From Siphonodentalium dalli (taxonomy: Eukaryota > Mollusca > Scaphopoda > Gadilida > Siphonodentaliidae), in contig CP136067.1 in assembly GCA_032622095.1 (NCBI GenBank), positions 38,793,549 through 38,857,548 on the forward strand: a stretch of 64,000 bases of DNA, in the 5' to 3' direction. The notes beneath the pieces are model-generated. The model did no database searches. It was not told where the DNA came from and saw only the letters and a list, made by a program, of their open reading frames with translations. The position numbers and the translations under genes were made by a program. Positions 25,076 through 36,544 of this stretch are shown here, in pieces. Position 1 is the first letter of the stretch. The number at the start of each line of letters is the position of its first letter.

Positions 25076-25444
25076 ACCAAACGAAATCAAAATCATAAGG
25101 TGAGGTGTCTGTGTGCAGTGCCCTCAATCGTTATTAGGCAACGTAGCATAATCTTATTTTTTTGGAGCATTCCGTTTTTTTACTCAGAACCCCCCCCCCC
25201 CCCCCCACCACAGTCGTTCCCTCCTCAATGCTAGAGCTTTCCATATACCCATACCCCGACCTGATCATCTCCTCCTCCTCCGAGGTCCCACTCATCTCCG
25301 AAATCTCCGAAGAATGAGTGAGTAATGCGCATTGCTCTGTAATAGGGAGGGAGCAAATTTAGGTTCCTCACCACCCACCCACACCCTTTATATATATAGA
25401 TTTACAGTCCAAGTCAGTATTTGGGAATATTTCCATTTTGTTTT

Positions 25445-25675
25445 TTAATGGTAATTTTTTCCCCGAAACACGTGACGGCATGATTTACATCGTGTGTCAC
25501 CACAGCGTTTTACTTGGTATTCAGTTTTGTTTTCTGTGGTGAAGCGTGCCTTTGTCAGGATTCGTTTTAAGTTACTTGGTTGGCGCTTACTATCTATAAT
25601 TTCGTCATTATTCACCAGCGATCGCATTTTGTCACAGGGAGAATTTATCAAAACAAAAAGTTCGAAATAGACCCA
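25445..25675 (-). pseudogene. Penelope-like element fragment (linker/zinc-finger region before GIY-YIG)
   Basis: The leftward frame reads KRQPSNLKRILTKARF, then VKRCGDTRCKSCRHVFRG. An NLK-type basic stretch followed by a paired-Cys CGDxRCxxC motif is typical of the region between reverse transcriptase and GIY-YIG endonuclease in Penelope-like elements. The frame stops soon after, with no nuclease seen, so it is a truncated fossil. Its upstream end runs into the duplicated block at 25634. Confidence 0.6.
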
Positions 25676-26102
25676 TGCAGGTTATTTATGAGAAGGCATT
25701 TCATGTATCGATGTGTGTTATATTTACTACTTGTTTGCACGTTTATTTTGTAGGTGGGTGGGTGCTGCCACCTCTTCCGCAGGTCGCGCGTGCCGCGCCG
25801 TGGATCCAACCAGACTATACAAGTAATCTGCCAGTATTGTTAGTTGTTTGGGTTGCAGATTTATTCATAACGCTTTAATTGCTCACAAGATGTGTATGAA
25901 CGACGTGTGCTTGGGACGGTTGCATGAATGTGCGGGTGAAGTTTATATATGATAAGGCCATAACCGAGCGGAGACGAACATTTCTATTGACTTAATTGAA
26001 CTACTTTCAAACCAATTGCAAAACGAAAGAACTTTTATTCCGAAAACCACAAACAGTCACATCCATTGGTTGCTGTCGACGTAATCCTGTCGTAATTTCG
26101 CG
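25634..26102 (+). repeat. 0.46-kb duplicated block, copy 1 (with mini-exon)
   Basis: Matches 30318-30774 in direct orientation. By eye only three bases differ across roughly 400 bp of flanking sequence, whereas the central exon differs strongly and by 12 bp in length. Ends sharply at 'aatttcgcg'. Confidence 0.9.
25754..25822 (+). CDS. proline-rich mini-exon A of the D8C-domain gene
   Basis: A 69-bp exon between the acceptor TTTATTTTGTAG and the donor GTAATC. It starts and ends in phase 1, encoding 22 whole codons: GWVLPPLPQVARAAPW then IQPDYT. Joined to exon 1 it makes a Gly at the junction; joined to 27326 it makes Thr, and the frame runs on without stops into the D8C domain. It would form a short extended linker after the signal peptide. 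The donor is weaker than the GTAAGC of the second copy. Exon status is inferred from splice sites, phase and the coding-biased change against copy 2. Confidence 0.55.
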
Positions 26103-26109
26103 GCATAAA

Positions 26110-26540
26110 GGCTATGGTAGTAACATAGTACATGTACCACCGTGTTACTATAGTATACATACTATAGTTATACTGCAGGCCATTTAGTATATTACTTTGT
26201 GGTATAAATATTTAGCTGGTTCTAAACACGCTTTGCCACATAATCCATGACAAAATGTTCCGTGTCAAATTCAAACCACGTGTACTGTTAGTAGTTAAAC
26301 CATGGTTTTACTACAACTTTCACCATATTTTACCATATAATCTAAGTTTTACCATATAACAGGAACCAGATAGTGAACCAAACATGATGAGAAATACCAC
26401 AACATTACCATGGTAACTATGGTACAACCAGCTACTACAGTAAACCAGATTGTGATCAAAACATGGCATGCAAATAACACAACGTTGGAATGGTAACTAT
26501 GGTAAACCAATGGTTACCATAGATCTACTATAGTAAACCA
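26110..26540. repeat. segment saturated with ACCATGGTAA / TACTATAGTA words
   Basis: Repeated self-complementary words such as CCATGGT, GGTAACTATGGTA and ACTATAGTA in both orientations, with a partial tandem pair near 26390-26480. Confidence 0.6.
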
Positions 26541-27189
26541 TGGATATTTTTGATAGGGGATATTTTCACCTTATCATGAATATGCGGACAATTAGCGCAC
26601 TTTGTGGACAGCTTGAATGAGATTTTATTTTTCACATAGCACAAAGTTCATAAACATGTTTACTATAGGACCATTCATGTTCGCATGAAACTCAAATAGT
26701 AATTTATGTGTCAGGTGGGTGTGTATTGGAAATGGCCAAACACATGTATTTCCCTTATGTAAATTTTGTATTCAAGACTTTAAAAGCCATAACATTTGTT
26801 AAACAAATCGTAACTGGGAGCCCCCTTCTGGGAGTTTTATATTAATTTATTAGATATCATATATTGTCTTTAAACATTGATCGGGAATAATATTACAAGC
26901 CATTGAAAAATTATGTTACAAGGGTCAGATCCAACCACCCACCATGTACCCACCCGTATCGTGGAATTTTTCGCGACCCCATCCCCAGCCCTGAATGTAC
27001 ATAATGCCTTGAAAATAAAGCCTTTTATTGTTGGATGATTATATTATGTCGAACATAAAAAGTCAGTCAATGGACTCTCGACTGGACATTCGAAACGTTA
27101 GTTTCCGGATAGCCAGTAGTTCGTCCGTTTACCCTGATATAATTTGGGGGTCCAAATGAACTCTTCCCGTTCAAGTTAAACTGCATGAT
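26541..27189. other. no gene seen; intronic
   Basis: AT-rich DNA without recognisable features, in the interval between mini-exon A and the first D8C exon. Confidence 0.4.
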
Positions 27190-27295
27190 GCCTATATGTG
27201 TACATAGCCTTCCACATATACAATCATAAACAAAACGAACTGTGTATATGTGTACATAGCCTTCTACATATACAATCATAAACAAAACGAACTCA
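27190..27295 (+). repeat. two tandem copies, unit 52 bp
   Basis: 'gtgtacatagccttc' plus 'acatatacaatcataaac' occurs twice in a row just before the D8C exon acceptor. The second copy differs by one or two bases. Confidence 0.8.
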
Positions 27296-27325
27296 AATAC
27301 AAATACTAATGTTTGCTTGTTTCAG

Positions 27326-27541
27326 CTACTGCCAACTTGAATGATCCTTGTACAAGTTATCAGAAGATGCCGCATTCGGTTGAAGGCTTCCGTTCGAAAT
27401 ACTACACCAGCACGACGGATATCTGCGATAGATTCATGACAAATGGGTGGCACAAAGTTGAAAGTCCAGCCGGAGACGAAATGGCAACAGCATGTGTTCA
27501 ACCTCGACATTGCGGAACTGAATACCCAATATGGTTGGACG
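27326..27541 (+). CDS. D8C-domain exon, first half
   Basis: A 216-bp exon, phase 1 at both ends, between TTGCTTGTTTCAG and GTAATA. It encodes NDPCTSYQKM, TTDICDRFMTNGWHKVES, ATACVQPRHCGTEYPIWLDG. The order C ... CD..GW...(G) ... CV...CGT..P.WL.G is the first half of the D8C (eight-cysteine) domain of uromodulin, GP2 and OIT3, a secreted disulfide-bonded module found before ZP domains or alone. The extra Cys and four further Cys match the family spacing. It splices in frame to 28917 (junction Gly). No ZP domain is seen in the window. Confidence 0.88.
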
Positions 27542-27849
27542 GTAATAGTATAGAAATAATCAAAATTTTAACAATTTGATGCTATAAAACCTACATATGC
27601 CAGTATGTTGTTGAGTCATGAATACTGGTTAAATGGGCATATTAATCCAGAGTACCAGTTTACGGAGGGAATGAATCGAAAGTTCCCGTTAACTCGGGTA
27701 CCAGAAGGAGGGGAGGGGATGAAATTTTCGTATATAGAATATACCCATAGCAATTGAGAGTACCACATGCTCACGTAAGTAATTGTGGTTAAACACAGGC
27801 TGGCCTATACTCAAAACATACGTAAAGAGGGGCATCAATTCATTCAATT

Positions 27850-28190
27850 GAAACTATGCACAATAGTATATATCTTGCCTACTCCCACCACAATCTATTC
27901 AAATATCTTGATACATACTATCATGCAAGAACAAGCATGATTGCCATCATATTATAATAGAAAGGAACATTTCAAGAACTCATTCCTCTCCTTCGTGATA
28001 ATCTCATGGAACAAACTACCAAAGTATATAACCTCAGCTGAGAACGTGCTAGATTTCAAGGAGAACCTACATATGGTACATATGTACATATGTATATAGA
28101 TCCTACCAGAAAGCCACCTATTATTTTGGACACTCCAAACCGTAGATGCGATATGACTATACAAACGATATTCACGTGTTCCTTGATGTT
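27850..28190 (+). pseudogene. LINE fragment: C-terminal end of a reverse-transcriptase ORF
   Basis: The plus frame reads FKNSFLSFVIISWNKLPKYI and TSAENVLDFKENL, the familiar F.NSF....I..WN.LP ......FK..L ending of CR1/RTE-type LINE ORF2. The rest of the element is missing and stops occur on both sides. It lies in the intron between the two D8C exons. Confidence 0.6.
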
Positions 28191-28577
28191 CCATTACGCA
28201 CTGCCTAACGACCAGCTACTAGAATTCTACCGTAAACTTTAATTTTAGTGAGCTTAAGCATTTGCTTTTGGGAATTCCGAATGAAACCTAATCGAGAAAT
28301 AAAAAATAAAAAAGTTGTTCCACAATTGTGAAGGCATACGTAGCAACTAATCAACTTTTGAACTGTACCAACGTTCAACGAATACACCACATATAGCACA
28401 TTCACGTCTTATTATTGTTCTTATAACTGTTAAACAACGACATTGACGGAAACATACATCCTCCTGATTTGTCGCTGTTGTGTACTCGTTACTCAACCGC
28501 TGAATACAATTCGCTAAACAAGTTATCACCAAAGGTGAAGTGAAGACATTTTAGTCAACAATATGTTGAGTGTACTA

Positions 28578-28637
<60 letters not shown>
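28578..28637. repeat. (AT)n microsatellite
   Basis: About 30 uninterrupted AT dinucleotides in the D8C intron. A shorter tract lies at 29785-29803. Confidence 0.95.
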
Positions 28638-28642
<5 letters not shown>

Positions 28643-28916
28643 GGCCTGCGGTTAACTACAGACTTGTCTGTTTTTTCTGAATCCACGTAATATTTTCACT
28701 TTCCCATGTAATGACACAACATGAAAAATCCGGCATATGCTTTCATAAAGAAATGCCACCAATGTTCAGCAGAGATCGACCATTGCCACAACCGCGCGTC
28801 TTAACTTGCCTTTCTGCTATGACATCTCAATACTACTTGTAAACAACGATATACATTTTTATTGCCAGTCAAATCTTATATAGGTATCTCGAAATTGTTT
28901 CTACTGACTTTTGTAG

Positions 28917-29087
28917 GAACCCTGCCAACGGCAACAGAAGGAATTGTGACAAGGAAGGTGTGCGTATCGACAGATTTGGACTGCTGCTCTAGTTTGAACA
29001 GCACTATGGAAATCAAGAATTGTGGTGGATTCTACGTGTACAATATCAAGACAATCAGCGTCATGTGCAACTATGGCTATTGCTTCG
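28917..29087 (+). CDS. D8C-domain exon, second half
   Basis: A 171-bp exon, phase 1 at both ends, between TGACTTTTGTAG and GTGGGT. It encodes TEGIVTRKVCVSTDLDCCSS, then EIKNCGGFYVYNIKTI and VMCNYGYCF. The pattern G.V...C......CC........C....VY.......C...YC is the second half of the D8C domain. With 27326-27541 the domain has ten cysteines, eight of them at the expected places. The donor GTGGGT is non-optimal but acceptable. The ORF seems open 55 nt upstream of the acceptor, but the domain match starts at the AG. Confidence 0.87.
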
Positions 29088-29562
29088 GTGGGTTATACAC
29101 AATGAGAAAATGAAACTAGGATGCGTGTGTTAAAGAGACAAATTTTACCAGATCGCGTAAAAATAGGGAATCCTCGCGAACAAACAGGAAATGGAATTGA
29201 GCAAAAACGACATCGTAGGGTATCAGTTCTTCGTGTTGATAATGTTTTCAAATATTTTGTTTGAATAACGGTGACAAATCCGGTGTATGAACGATTAACT
29301 GTTTTGAGTACATACTCTGCGTAATAGTTGATAGTACTCAAATACATTTATATTAGTTATATGTTTAATATTTATGATAGTTTTTCGAAAGCAATTTGTG
29401 ATTAGAGTGTTTATATACCGCCAACTTAAAAAGGAACTTGCCTTGCACAGCGAACCAGTGGTTGTTGGATGCGTACCCACAATGATTGCAATTATACACA
29501 GATAAGGATTGTATCAACATTTACTCGTTAAGAGTAGAGATCCTTCTCTTTGTTTATTTCAG

Positions 29563-29693
29563 CGCGCACAACACACCTCAATATTGAACAGAAACATGGC
29601 TTCGTGTGCAAAGATGAAGTTTTCCACAATATGAATATGACCACACATGCAGTTAACTGGAAAAGTAAACACTGGCACCCAAACATTGAATGA
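29563..29693 (+). CDS. third and possibly last exon of the D8C gene
   Basis: Acceptor CTTTGTTTATTTCAG, entering in phase 1. It encodes ARTTHLNIEQKHGFVCKDEV, then VFHNMNMTTHAVNW, and if not spliced ends in KSKHWHPNIE and TGA at 29691. An AATAAA follows at 29774, so a short terminal exon is plausible. A GTAAAC at 29665 could instead act as a donor, again in phase 1, joining to the mini-exon copy at 30438. The two outcomes would give a short secreted protein of about 221 residues or a longer modular one. No domain recognised in this tail. Confidence 0.6.
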
Positions 29694-29773
29694 TTGAGCT
29701 TACATATGCGTATACGCATGACTCTCAGATGAACAATGTTTCCGAATTGTGAACTGATAAACGACTATTCGAC

Positions 29774-29779
29774 AATAAA
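29774..29779 (+). promoter_or_regulatory. polyadenylation signal of the D8C gene
   Basis: AATAAA 81 bp after the stop codon at 29691, followed by an AT-rich tract. Confidence 0.5.
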
Positions 29780-30317
29780 ATAGATATATATATATATATA
29801 TATTCTATCATAGCTGCAGCAACAAAACATACAACAATATTGATGTAAACTTATTATATTTCCAATCCTAATCAAAAATGCCACAAATTCATGTGTAAAG
29901 TAATAGAATATACATAAAGTAAATGATTGGAAACGGATATTAGTCCACAAACCGAGAGGTTATATTCATTTTCTCCCCGTTTGCTTCACGTGATCTACGT
30001 TAAGTGGAAAGTACGTGGTTCGAATGTGAAGGACTGGAGATAATATAAATTCCTGAGAGAGATAGCGTCGAGAGAAACGAAGGGAGATAAATTGCATTAG
30101 TCAAAGGCGGGTATGGAAAAAACACAGGATGAAGATACCGATAACAGTGAAAGTAGTATGTAATCATTGTGGATGATCTAAGATTCAAACTACTACCAAC
30201 AAAGCACAGAATATGCTTGTATAAGGCGTCATGAACTCAGCACTGAAGGGAGGTATGCTATCTGCAGTTATACGACTTCTGTTCAGGTCGACTAGACATC
30301 TTTGGTTCACTGATTTG

Positions 30318-30774
30318 ACAGGGGGAATTTATCAAAACAAAAAGTTCGAAATAGACCCATGCAGGTTATTTATGAGAAGGCATTTCATGTATCGATGTGT
30401 GTTATATTTACTACTTGTTTGCACGTTTATTTTGTAGGTGGGAAGATGCCACAGAAAGCGCCGATCGCGCCGGGGATCCAACCAGACTATACAAGTAAGC
30501 TGCCAGTATTGTTAGTTGTTTGGGTTGCAGATTTATTCATAACGCTTTAATTGCTCACAAGATGTGTATGAACGACGTGTGCTTGGGACGGTTGCATGAA
30601 TGTGCGGGTGAAGTTTATATATGATAAGGCCATAACCGAGCGGAGACGAACATTTCTATTGACTTAATTGAACTACTTTCAAACCAATTGCAAAACGAAA
30701 GAACTTTTATTCCGAAATCCACAAACAGTCACATCCATTGGTTGCTGTCGACGTAATCCTGTCGTAATTTCGCG
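30318..30774 (+). repeat. 0.46-kb duplicated block, copy 2 (with mini-exon)
   Basis: Direct copy of 25634-26102, lying 0.5 kb beyond the probable last D8C exon. It lacks the Penelope fragment and the word-rich segment that flank copy 1, so those lie outside the duplicated unit. Confidence 0.9.
30438..30494 (+). CDS. proline-rich mini-exon A', diverged copy
   Basis: A 57-bp exon between TTTATTTTGTAG and GTAAGC, phase 1 at both ends, encoding 18 codons: GKMPQKAPIAPG then IQPDYT. The last seven residues and the flanking introns equal those of copy A, while the first part is changed and four codons shorter. No exon that could follow it was recognised downstream, so it is an orphan, an alternative 3' module, or part of a neighbouring gene broken by the repeats. 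Confidence 0.45.
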
Positions 30775-31750
30775 CCGAATATAACTTTCCGTTTTGAACG
30801 TGGGACAGCTACTCAATTTATGTTTGGACAGAAGTCACGTTGAATTAGATTTCGACAGTAATTGAGACAAACGTTAGCATTGCTACTCTCATATAGAATT
30901 GATCTAACTTTGGCACAAATCTTAATCCAATTTCCAGCTTAACACGCTCAATTAACAATTACGATCCATATGGCAAGGATCTCTAACAATTCATACAATT
31001 ATTCGAAATTAATATGTCGAAAATTATCGCAAACCCTCACATTTGTTATCCCTATTATCTACCGCTTTTTTGTCGAAAAACGGATGGACGCTCTTTATAA
31101 GTTAAGATTTTTGGAATTTGTGAAGGTTGCTATAAAGTTCCCCATTTTTAGCGATATTTCAGACGTAAAGTGCATTTTTTTGCCATTTTCAATGAAATGT
31201 AACTATATGTAATAATCTCGGTATCTTAATATAATTACCATTTGAAGGCATCATGTCGATTCACAAACTAATTTGCGACTTGATGAGTTTTTTTTATTGT
31301 GCATGATATCTTTAAACCAATATTACGTTATGAAAGCGATATTATTCCTTTAAAATGTCATTCTAATCAACTATATTATTCGCTAGATACATTGGAATGT
31401 GTTAGGGGGATTTACTTATGTATGGGTGTTATCTGAAAGGCAGATTTCATTTTCACGTTACCCTGACCTAACCACTGCCATCACATGCACGCAATATGAG
31501 GAAATCCCAGACTTGTTCTATTTAAGGATGTTCATTTCCAATTCAATCTGCAGTATTCTTATCAACATAATTGTCCACATTCATTTGGAAAGTGTCCGGA
31601 TCAAATCAGAATGAATTGTAACCTGCACAAGTCTTAAATAGAACTGTTATATTTAATTACGCATATATGCGTAAGGGTGCAGTTGTCAGACCAGCGTAGT
31701 AAACGGACTGAACACTCTATTGTTTGGATTAGCTGTTCCGGTTAGACATT
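30775..31750. other. no gene seen
   Basis: AT-rich. ORFs of 71-80 codons (30970-31212, 31399-31614) lack recognisable motifs and splice context. Confidence 0.4.
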
Positions 31751-32345
31751 TTATTGAGATTTATATTTGAACAGACGGTTTCCCGACCGAGACATAAACT
31801 GCCAAAAAAAAAATTCTCAATTCAGGAAAAAAAACCACTTGAAATGAGAAATTATCTTGGGAGAATAGCTAGAAAAATAAGCACAACATATTTTCTAGGT
31901 CAAGAAATAAAAGGGTGGGAAAATTTCTTTTCTGAGAAAATCTCTTTAAGAAAACGCAGTAATCTTAGTAAGATAATCCTAGTATATAAATCTTAGTATA
32001 GATTTTTTTTCTTAATGTAGGAAAAAGTGTTTTTCTCACATAAGTTTATTTTTATTGAAATAAGATAAGTTTAAGATACTGCGATTATCTTGGGAGAATA
32101 GCTAGAAATGTAAGAAAGCTATACAATTAATCTAGAACTAGAAATTATATTTTCTATAGTTAGAAATATCGTTAAGATATTTTTTTCTTAAGTGATGACA
32201 ATATTTTCTAGAATGAGATTTTCTCAAGCAAGAAAATAAATCTAAGTAAGGAAAACACATTTTCTTAAGTAGGAATATTTTCCCCAAGGAAAGATAATTA
32301 TAAAACAATTCTTAATTAAGAAAAACATTTAATTTTAGATTAATA
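31751..32345. repeat. segment saturated with TTTTCTTAAG / CTTAAGAAAA words
   Basis: About 600 bp made of variants of TTTTCTTA, TATTTTCTAG, AATCTTAGTA and their complements. One near-exact internal repeat (attatcttgggagaatagct) occurs at 31850 and 32082. No fixed period. Confidence 0.6.
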
Positions 32346-33529
32346 TAGAATTTCAATTGTGTTTTAAGATATACAATTGACATTTATTCAGAATATAAAA
32401 ACTTCTTTGTAAATATCATTGTTAAATGTATAATAGAGACAATAAGGAGGATTAAATATACAATCAACATATTTCGTGTTGCATTTATGGGTTTATAAAA
32501 TTGCAAGTGGCTGAACAAGATACTGTGTAAATTCGCGAAGTGAAACTATACCAAGTGCATGTATGTTGTTCTGACACTTAAAATTTTATAAACCTATATA
32601 CGCAACAAAAAATACATTGATTGCTTATAATTACGCCCCGACACATTATTTCCAACATATTTATGGGAAGGATTATCTCAAATTTGTTGGTTGTAAAAAA
32701 AAATATAACAATTTCCGTTATTCGAGTATCCAGTTCAAACAATAGGAAAACAAATTCTTCGCTCATTTTGTCAACGAAGAAAATAGGCCTTCACACATAT
32801 GATGTTCGCGTCAACCATGATACTGGAACTATAAAATAAAAGCGTCATCACACATGACAAAACAAGCCATGTATGTGCCTAAATAAACCATGTATTGTTT
32901 AATGCACGGATTCTAGGACGTGTGATGTGTAATAAACACAGAATGATGCATGTATTAATGGATTTGTTGATTTTGTGCCATTGATGAAGGATAGAACTCG
33001 AGGCTGTGCTGCTCGTTCTGTCCTTGCGCGCTAGGACTTGTGTTGTATCAACAAACCCATAAACAAAATGTTGTAGTTCTGTGTATATACAGCATGGTTT
33101 CAAATAGGTGTTTCATGAATCATACAGATTGCGTATTTACTGTTCAGGTTCTAGACCAAGTCTTTTCGGTTCGCAACAGCTTGGGATATCGAATGCTGTT
33201 TTGGACCGAGCCATGTCCGACTACTCTTCTATAACAGACTTCCATTGAAAAGATGTACATGGATCCCGTGCAATCACACGAACCCCTGCATGTGATAAAT
33301 CACCTGTCATGTCCCCGATTAATATGCATATATCATGATATATCATTTACGTGATAGCAAAAGGTGAAGTGAAGATACAATCGTTTAATTTAATGTTTAC
33401 ATAAATTTTCTGATAGCGTGACAAATAAAAATTGTCTGGAAAGCAAGGCTTTGTTTACAAATAAATCTTGTTGCTTCGGCAACGGACCTCTCATACCACT
33501 ATACATAATCAAAGTAATTGACTTAAAAA
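32346..33529. other. no gene seen
   Basis: Unique AT-rich sequence; ORFs of 62-74 codons without features. Confidence 0.4.
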
Positions 33530-33640
33530 AGTGATACCCGGCAATGACCACGGTATTACCAGTAGTATACGGTATCCACATCGGTATCGAAACGGTCACT
33601 GCGGTGGAGTTACGGTACTGTTTGGTTACGTTACTGAAAT
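33530..33640. repeat. TACCG / CGGTA word cluster
   Basis: GGTATTACC, ACGGTATCC, CGGTATCG, GGTTACG and similar words in both orientations. A second cluster of the same kind lies at 34370-34440. Confidence 0.4.
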
Positions 33641-33728
33641 CTATTAGCGGGTCGTCACACCAAACGTTGAAGAAAATAATCAAATAATATGTCCACGAGG
33701 ATCTTGTTTAAGATATCGTAAGCATTGG

Positions 33729-34125
33729 CGGTGAGCATTGCTGTTAAAATAGCCACAACCGCCATAAACAGAAATAACATTAAATTATAACCAATTTTTG
33801 TTCTTATACCAATCATAAATATCGCTTAAATTGCAGCATATTATTGTCATGTTATGTAAACAAATGCCATATTATGTAAACAAACAGTACGTAAAGAGTA
33901 TGTGATAAGCAAAACATTTAGCACTGATGAGACCCCACACTTACTGAACTTTTGTCAGAAATGCCACCAAGTTGTTTACAACATACCGGTATAGCTATCG
34001 CTAATTTTCACCTCTCAAGATTTCAGTGTTGAATGGGTCACCCTGAATCACTCTATTAAACAATCGCAACGGTGTGGAGTGTTTTGCTTATCGCTCACTA
34101 TTTACGTGCTGTATATAAACAAACG
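33729..34125. repeat. dispersed repeat with terminal inverted repeats, copy 1
   Basis: The part 33729-33922 is similar, in reverse orientation, to 50090-50310 (shared 'accaatcataaatatcgc' and 'taaagagtatgtgataagc'). Within it, 33884-34114 is bounded by inverted arms CAGTACGTAAAGAGTATG and the related CAGCACGTAAATAGTGAG, a MITE-like arrangement. Confidence 0.6.
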
Positions 34126-34744
34126 ATTGACTCACACAAAGTGTGTTTTGTCGATAATAATTATAACGCATTCATATGAACATTAGCCTATACTATTAGT
34201 ATATTCTTGGGAAAAGTTTTGTAAATGTTATTTATAAATTATAACCTATAACGAAGGCCATCAATGCCTTTAAGTTCCAAAGATATAAAGAGAATCACTG
34301 CATTTTAATTGCATGCATGTGAACCGGGACCGTATGCATCGTGGTGCAACTGTTTTGTGTTGAAGTGGTAACCTTACCATGGTGTTGGAAATTACCGCAG
34401 TGTAATACCGCAGCAGTACCGGGGTAACACCACGTTCGAGATGGTCAATTACTTTAAGTATATGCAGGTTTGAAATCATCATGCTTGGGAAAGGCTGCCC
34501 TCTTAAACAAAGCATCAATTTGACCTAATCTGAAGACATACTGGTAGTGCTACAATCAAGATAACTTCAGCCGACGATTCTGGGCGTAAAGTCCATTATA
34601 GAGCAGTAACGGGATGGGTATCGGTCCAAAACAGCATCAACCCAACCGACACCACATGCTGTGGACCAGGAAAACTTGGTCTAATTAGGTACATGTACAT
34701 GCATGTATTACAAGCATTAAAGGGTACACTAAATCCGGCTATTT

Positions 34745-34966
34745 ATGAGACCATCTCATTTTATACTCAACAGAATATATGCAACAAATGAATGAATTTG
34801 GGCCATGGATTAGTGCAACACTAACTTGTGTGCTCTATGAACAATGCAAACATGGTATTTATAATGAAAATGAATTATTGGCTGGAGTCATAAATTTATT
34901 TTCATTATAATTTATACCATGTTGTTTGCATATATTCTGCTGAGTATAAAAGGAGATGCTCTTAAT
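34745..34966. mobile_element. MITE/foldback of about 220 bp
   Basis: Outer arms 'ccatctcattttatactcaa' and its near complement, then 'cagaatatatgcaac' and inner arms 'gcaaacatggtatttataat', fold into one long imperfect hairpin. No ORF. Confidence 0.65.
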
Positions 34967-35585
34967 GCTCACTGTAAAACACTGCTAATATGTAACTTAA
35001 AGAGCTTTTTTCTATCTTCTACTGGAAACAACTGTTAAATTTATAAGACTTTATTAAGTCTTTTCACAGTACATACATGTATAGTCTACATGTTAGTATT
35101 GCACCAGTACTCACCAGTATTTCCAGACTTTTTGTGATAAAAATGCGGATAAAATTGCAGCATTCCATGTACATGTATTTGTTTTAAATTGATGCATTAA
35201 GTGCATGAGCAGCTTTAGCGTTCTTTGAAGTGCGGTCATGCAAAATAACATAAAAGCTTGTAAAATAAGGTACATGTATACTACATGTATCAATCATCAA
35301 CAAATACAATGTACATGAAAAAAATATATTGAAAATAGATTGTACTTATTTATGTTATTAATTTCTCCAATAATGACATTTTGCATGTCAAAGCCATTGC
35401 TCACAGTACATGTAAACATTACTGTTACAGATGATTACCTGTAAATGTCCAATAAAAACATGGCGGTAAACATTGGATAAGATCCAATTATTCAGATTAA
35501 ATATTTTAAATTACATGTACTACATGTATATTGAATAAAATTTTTATACAGACCGATGCTCACAAATAACTAACAGTTTTGTTTA
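34967..35585. other. no gene seen
   Basis: AT-rich, with many TACATGTA words. Confidence 0.4.
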
Positions 35586-35737
35586 TATAAGGACTAACTG
35601 TCATGTGGACTGTTTTTATGGAGATGTAACCGTGAGGTAAGTGGTCATAACTTGTGTAAAACCCGAACAAGTTATGACCACTTACCTCACGGTTACATCT
35701 CCACAAAAACAGTCCACATGACAGTTAATCCTTATAT
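35586..35737. repeat. long near-perfect hairpin, arms about 70 bp, loop 11 nt
   Basis: Arms 35586-35655 and 35667-35737 are reverse complements with only about two or three mismatches; loop 'gtaaaacccga'. Core arm words include 'ggagatgtaaccgtgaggta' and 'agtggtcataacttgt'. Confidence 0.9.
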
Positions 35738-36544
35738 TTATATACATTTAGCGAAAAAGCCACTTTTGTAAATGCATTTAAATCGAAAAGTGTATCGTGA
35801 CAAAACAAGCCCAAAATATCCCATAGCATCCTTGGCAAAAGTTAACAGGAACAATTGAAACCCGATGATATATTAAGTCAATCCTACACGAATCCAAATG
35901 CGCTCAAAACATTACGCGTTCGTCTTTCCAAACCCAAATGACGTATCGATGTTGTTATGAGCTTGCAGTTACACGCTGTTGCGCATTCACCGAGAAATAA
36001 CCGCAACTAGCCACGTGGGCGCCGACCAATCAGAATGCTGGATTTAGTGATAATAACACTTAGTGTGTAAATATATAACAATAATCAGACGTTCATTGTT
36101 GAAGAACGTCAATACTGAATATACATGTGGGTAATCAATAGATAAAGTCTTCTCAGTACACAACAGCTAGGGATATCGGTTGGGTTGATGCATTTTTGGA
36201 TCGAGTCCCATTCATGTTCCTGGACCACTGTGTGAAAAGTCTTAGGGCACAATCCGGCACATGTATTATGTATACTTGTAAAATACTCATTAAGAGCACA
36301 AGGCTCTAGCTGAGGGTGACATACTTTCATGCACATATAATTACTGGAGAAAACATAGTTGATTCCAAACTCTTTTTGTCAAAAAAAAAACTTTGAATGG
36401 ATATAAACAAATCAAATGTCAATAGATCAAAATCAATCACAAATTTAATCAGTCACCGCTCCTTGCCGATACATGCGTGCCTGCTAGACAATTAAGCTCG
36501 GACAATTTTTGCATGTTGCGAAAACATATTAATCCATCCGTGAC
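35738..36544. other. no gene seen
   Basis: Unique sequence; a 75-codon minus ORF (36109-36336) lacks features. Confidence 0.4.
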
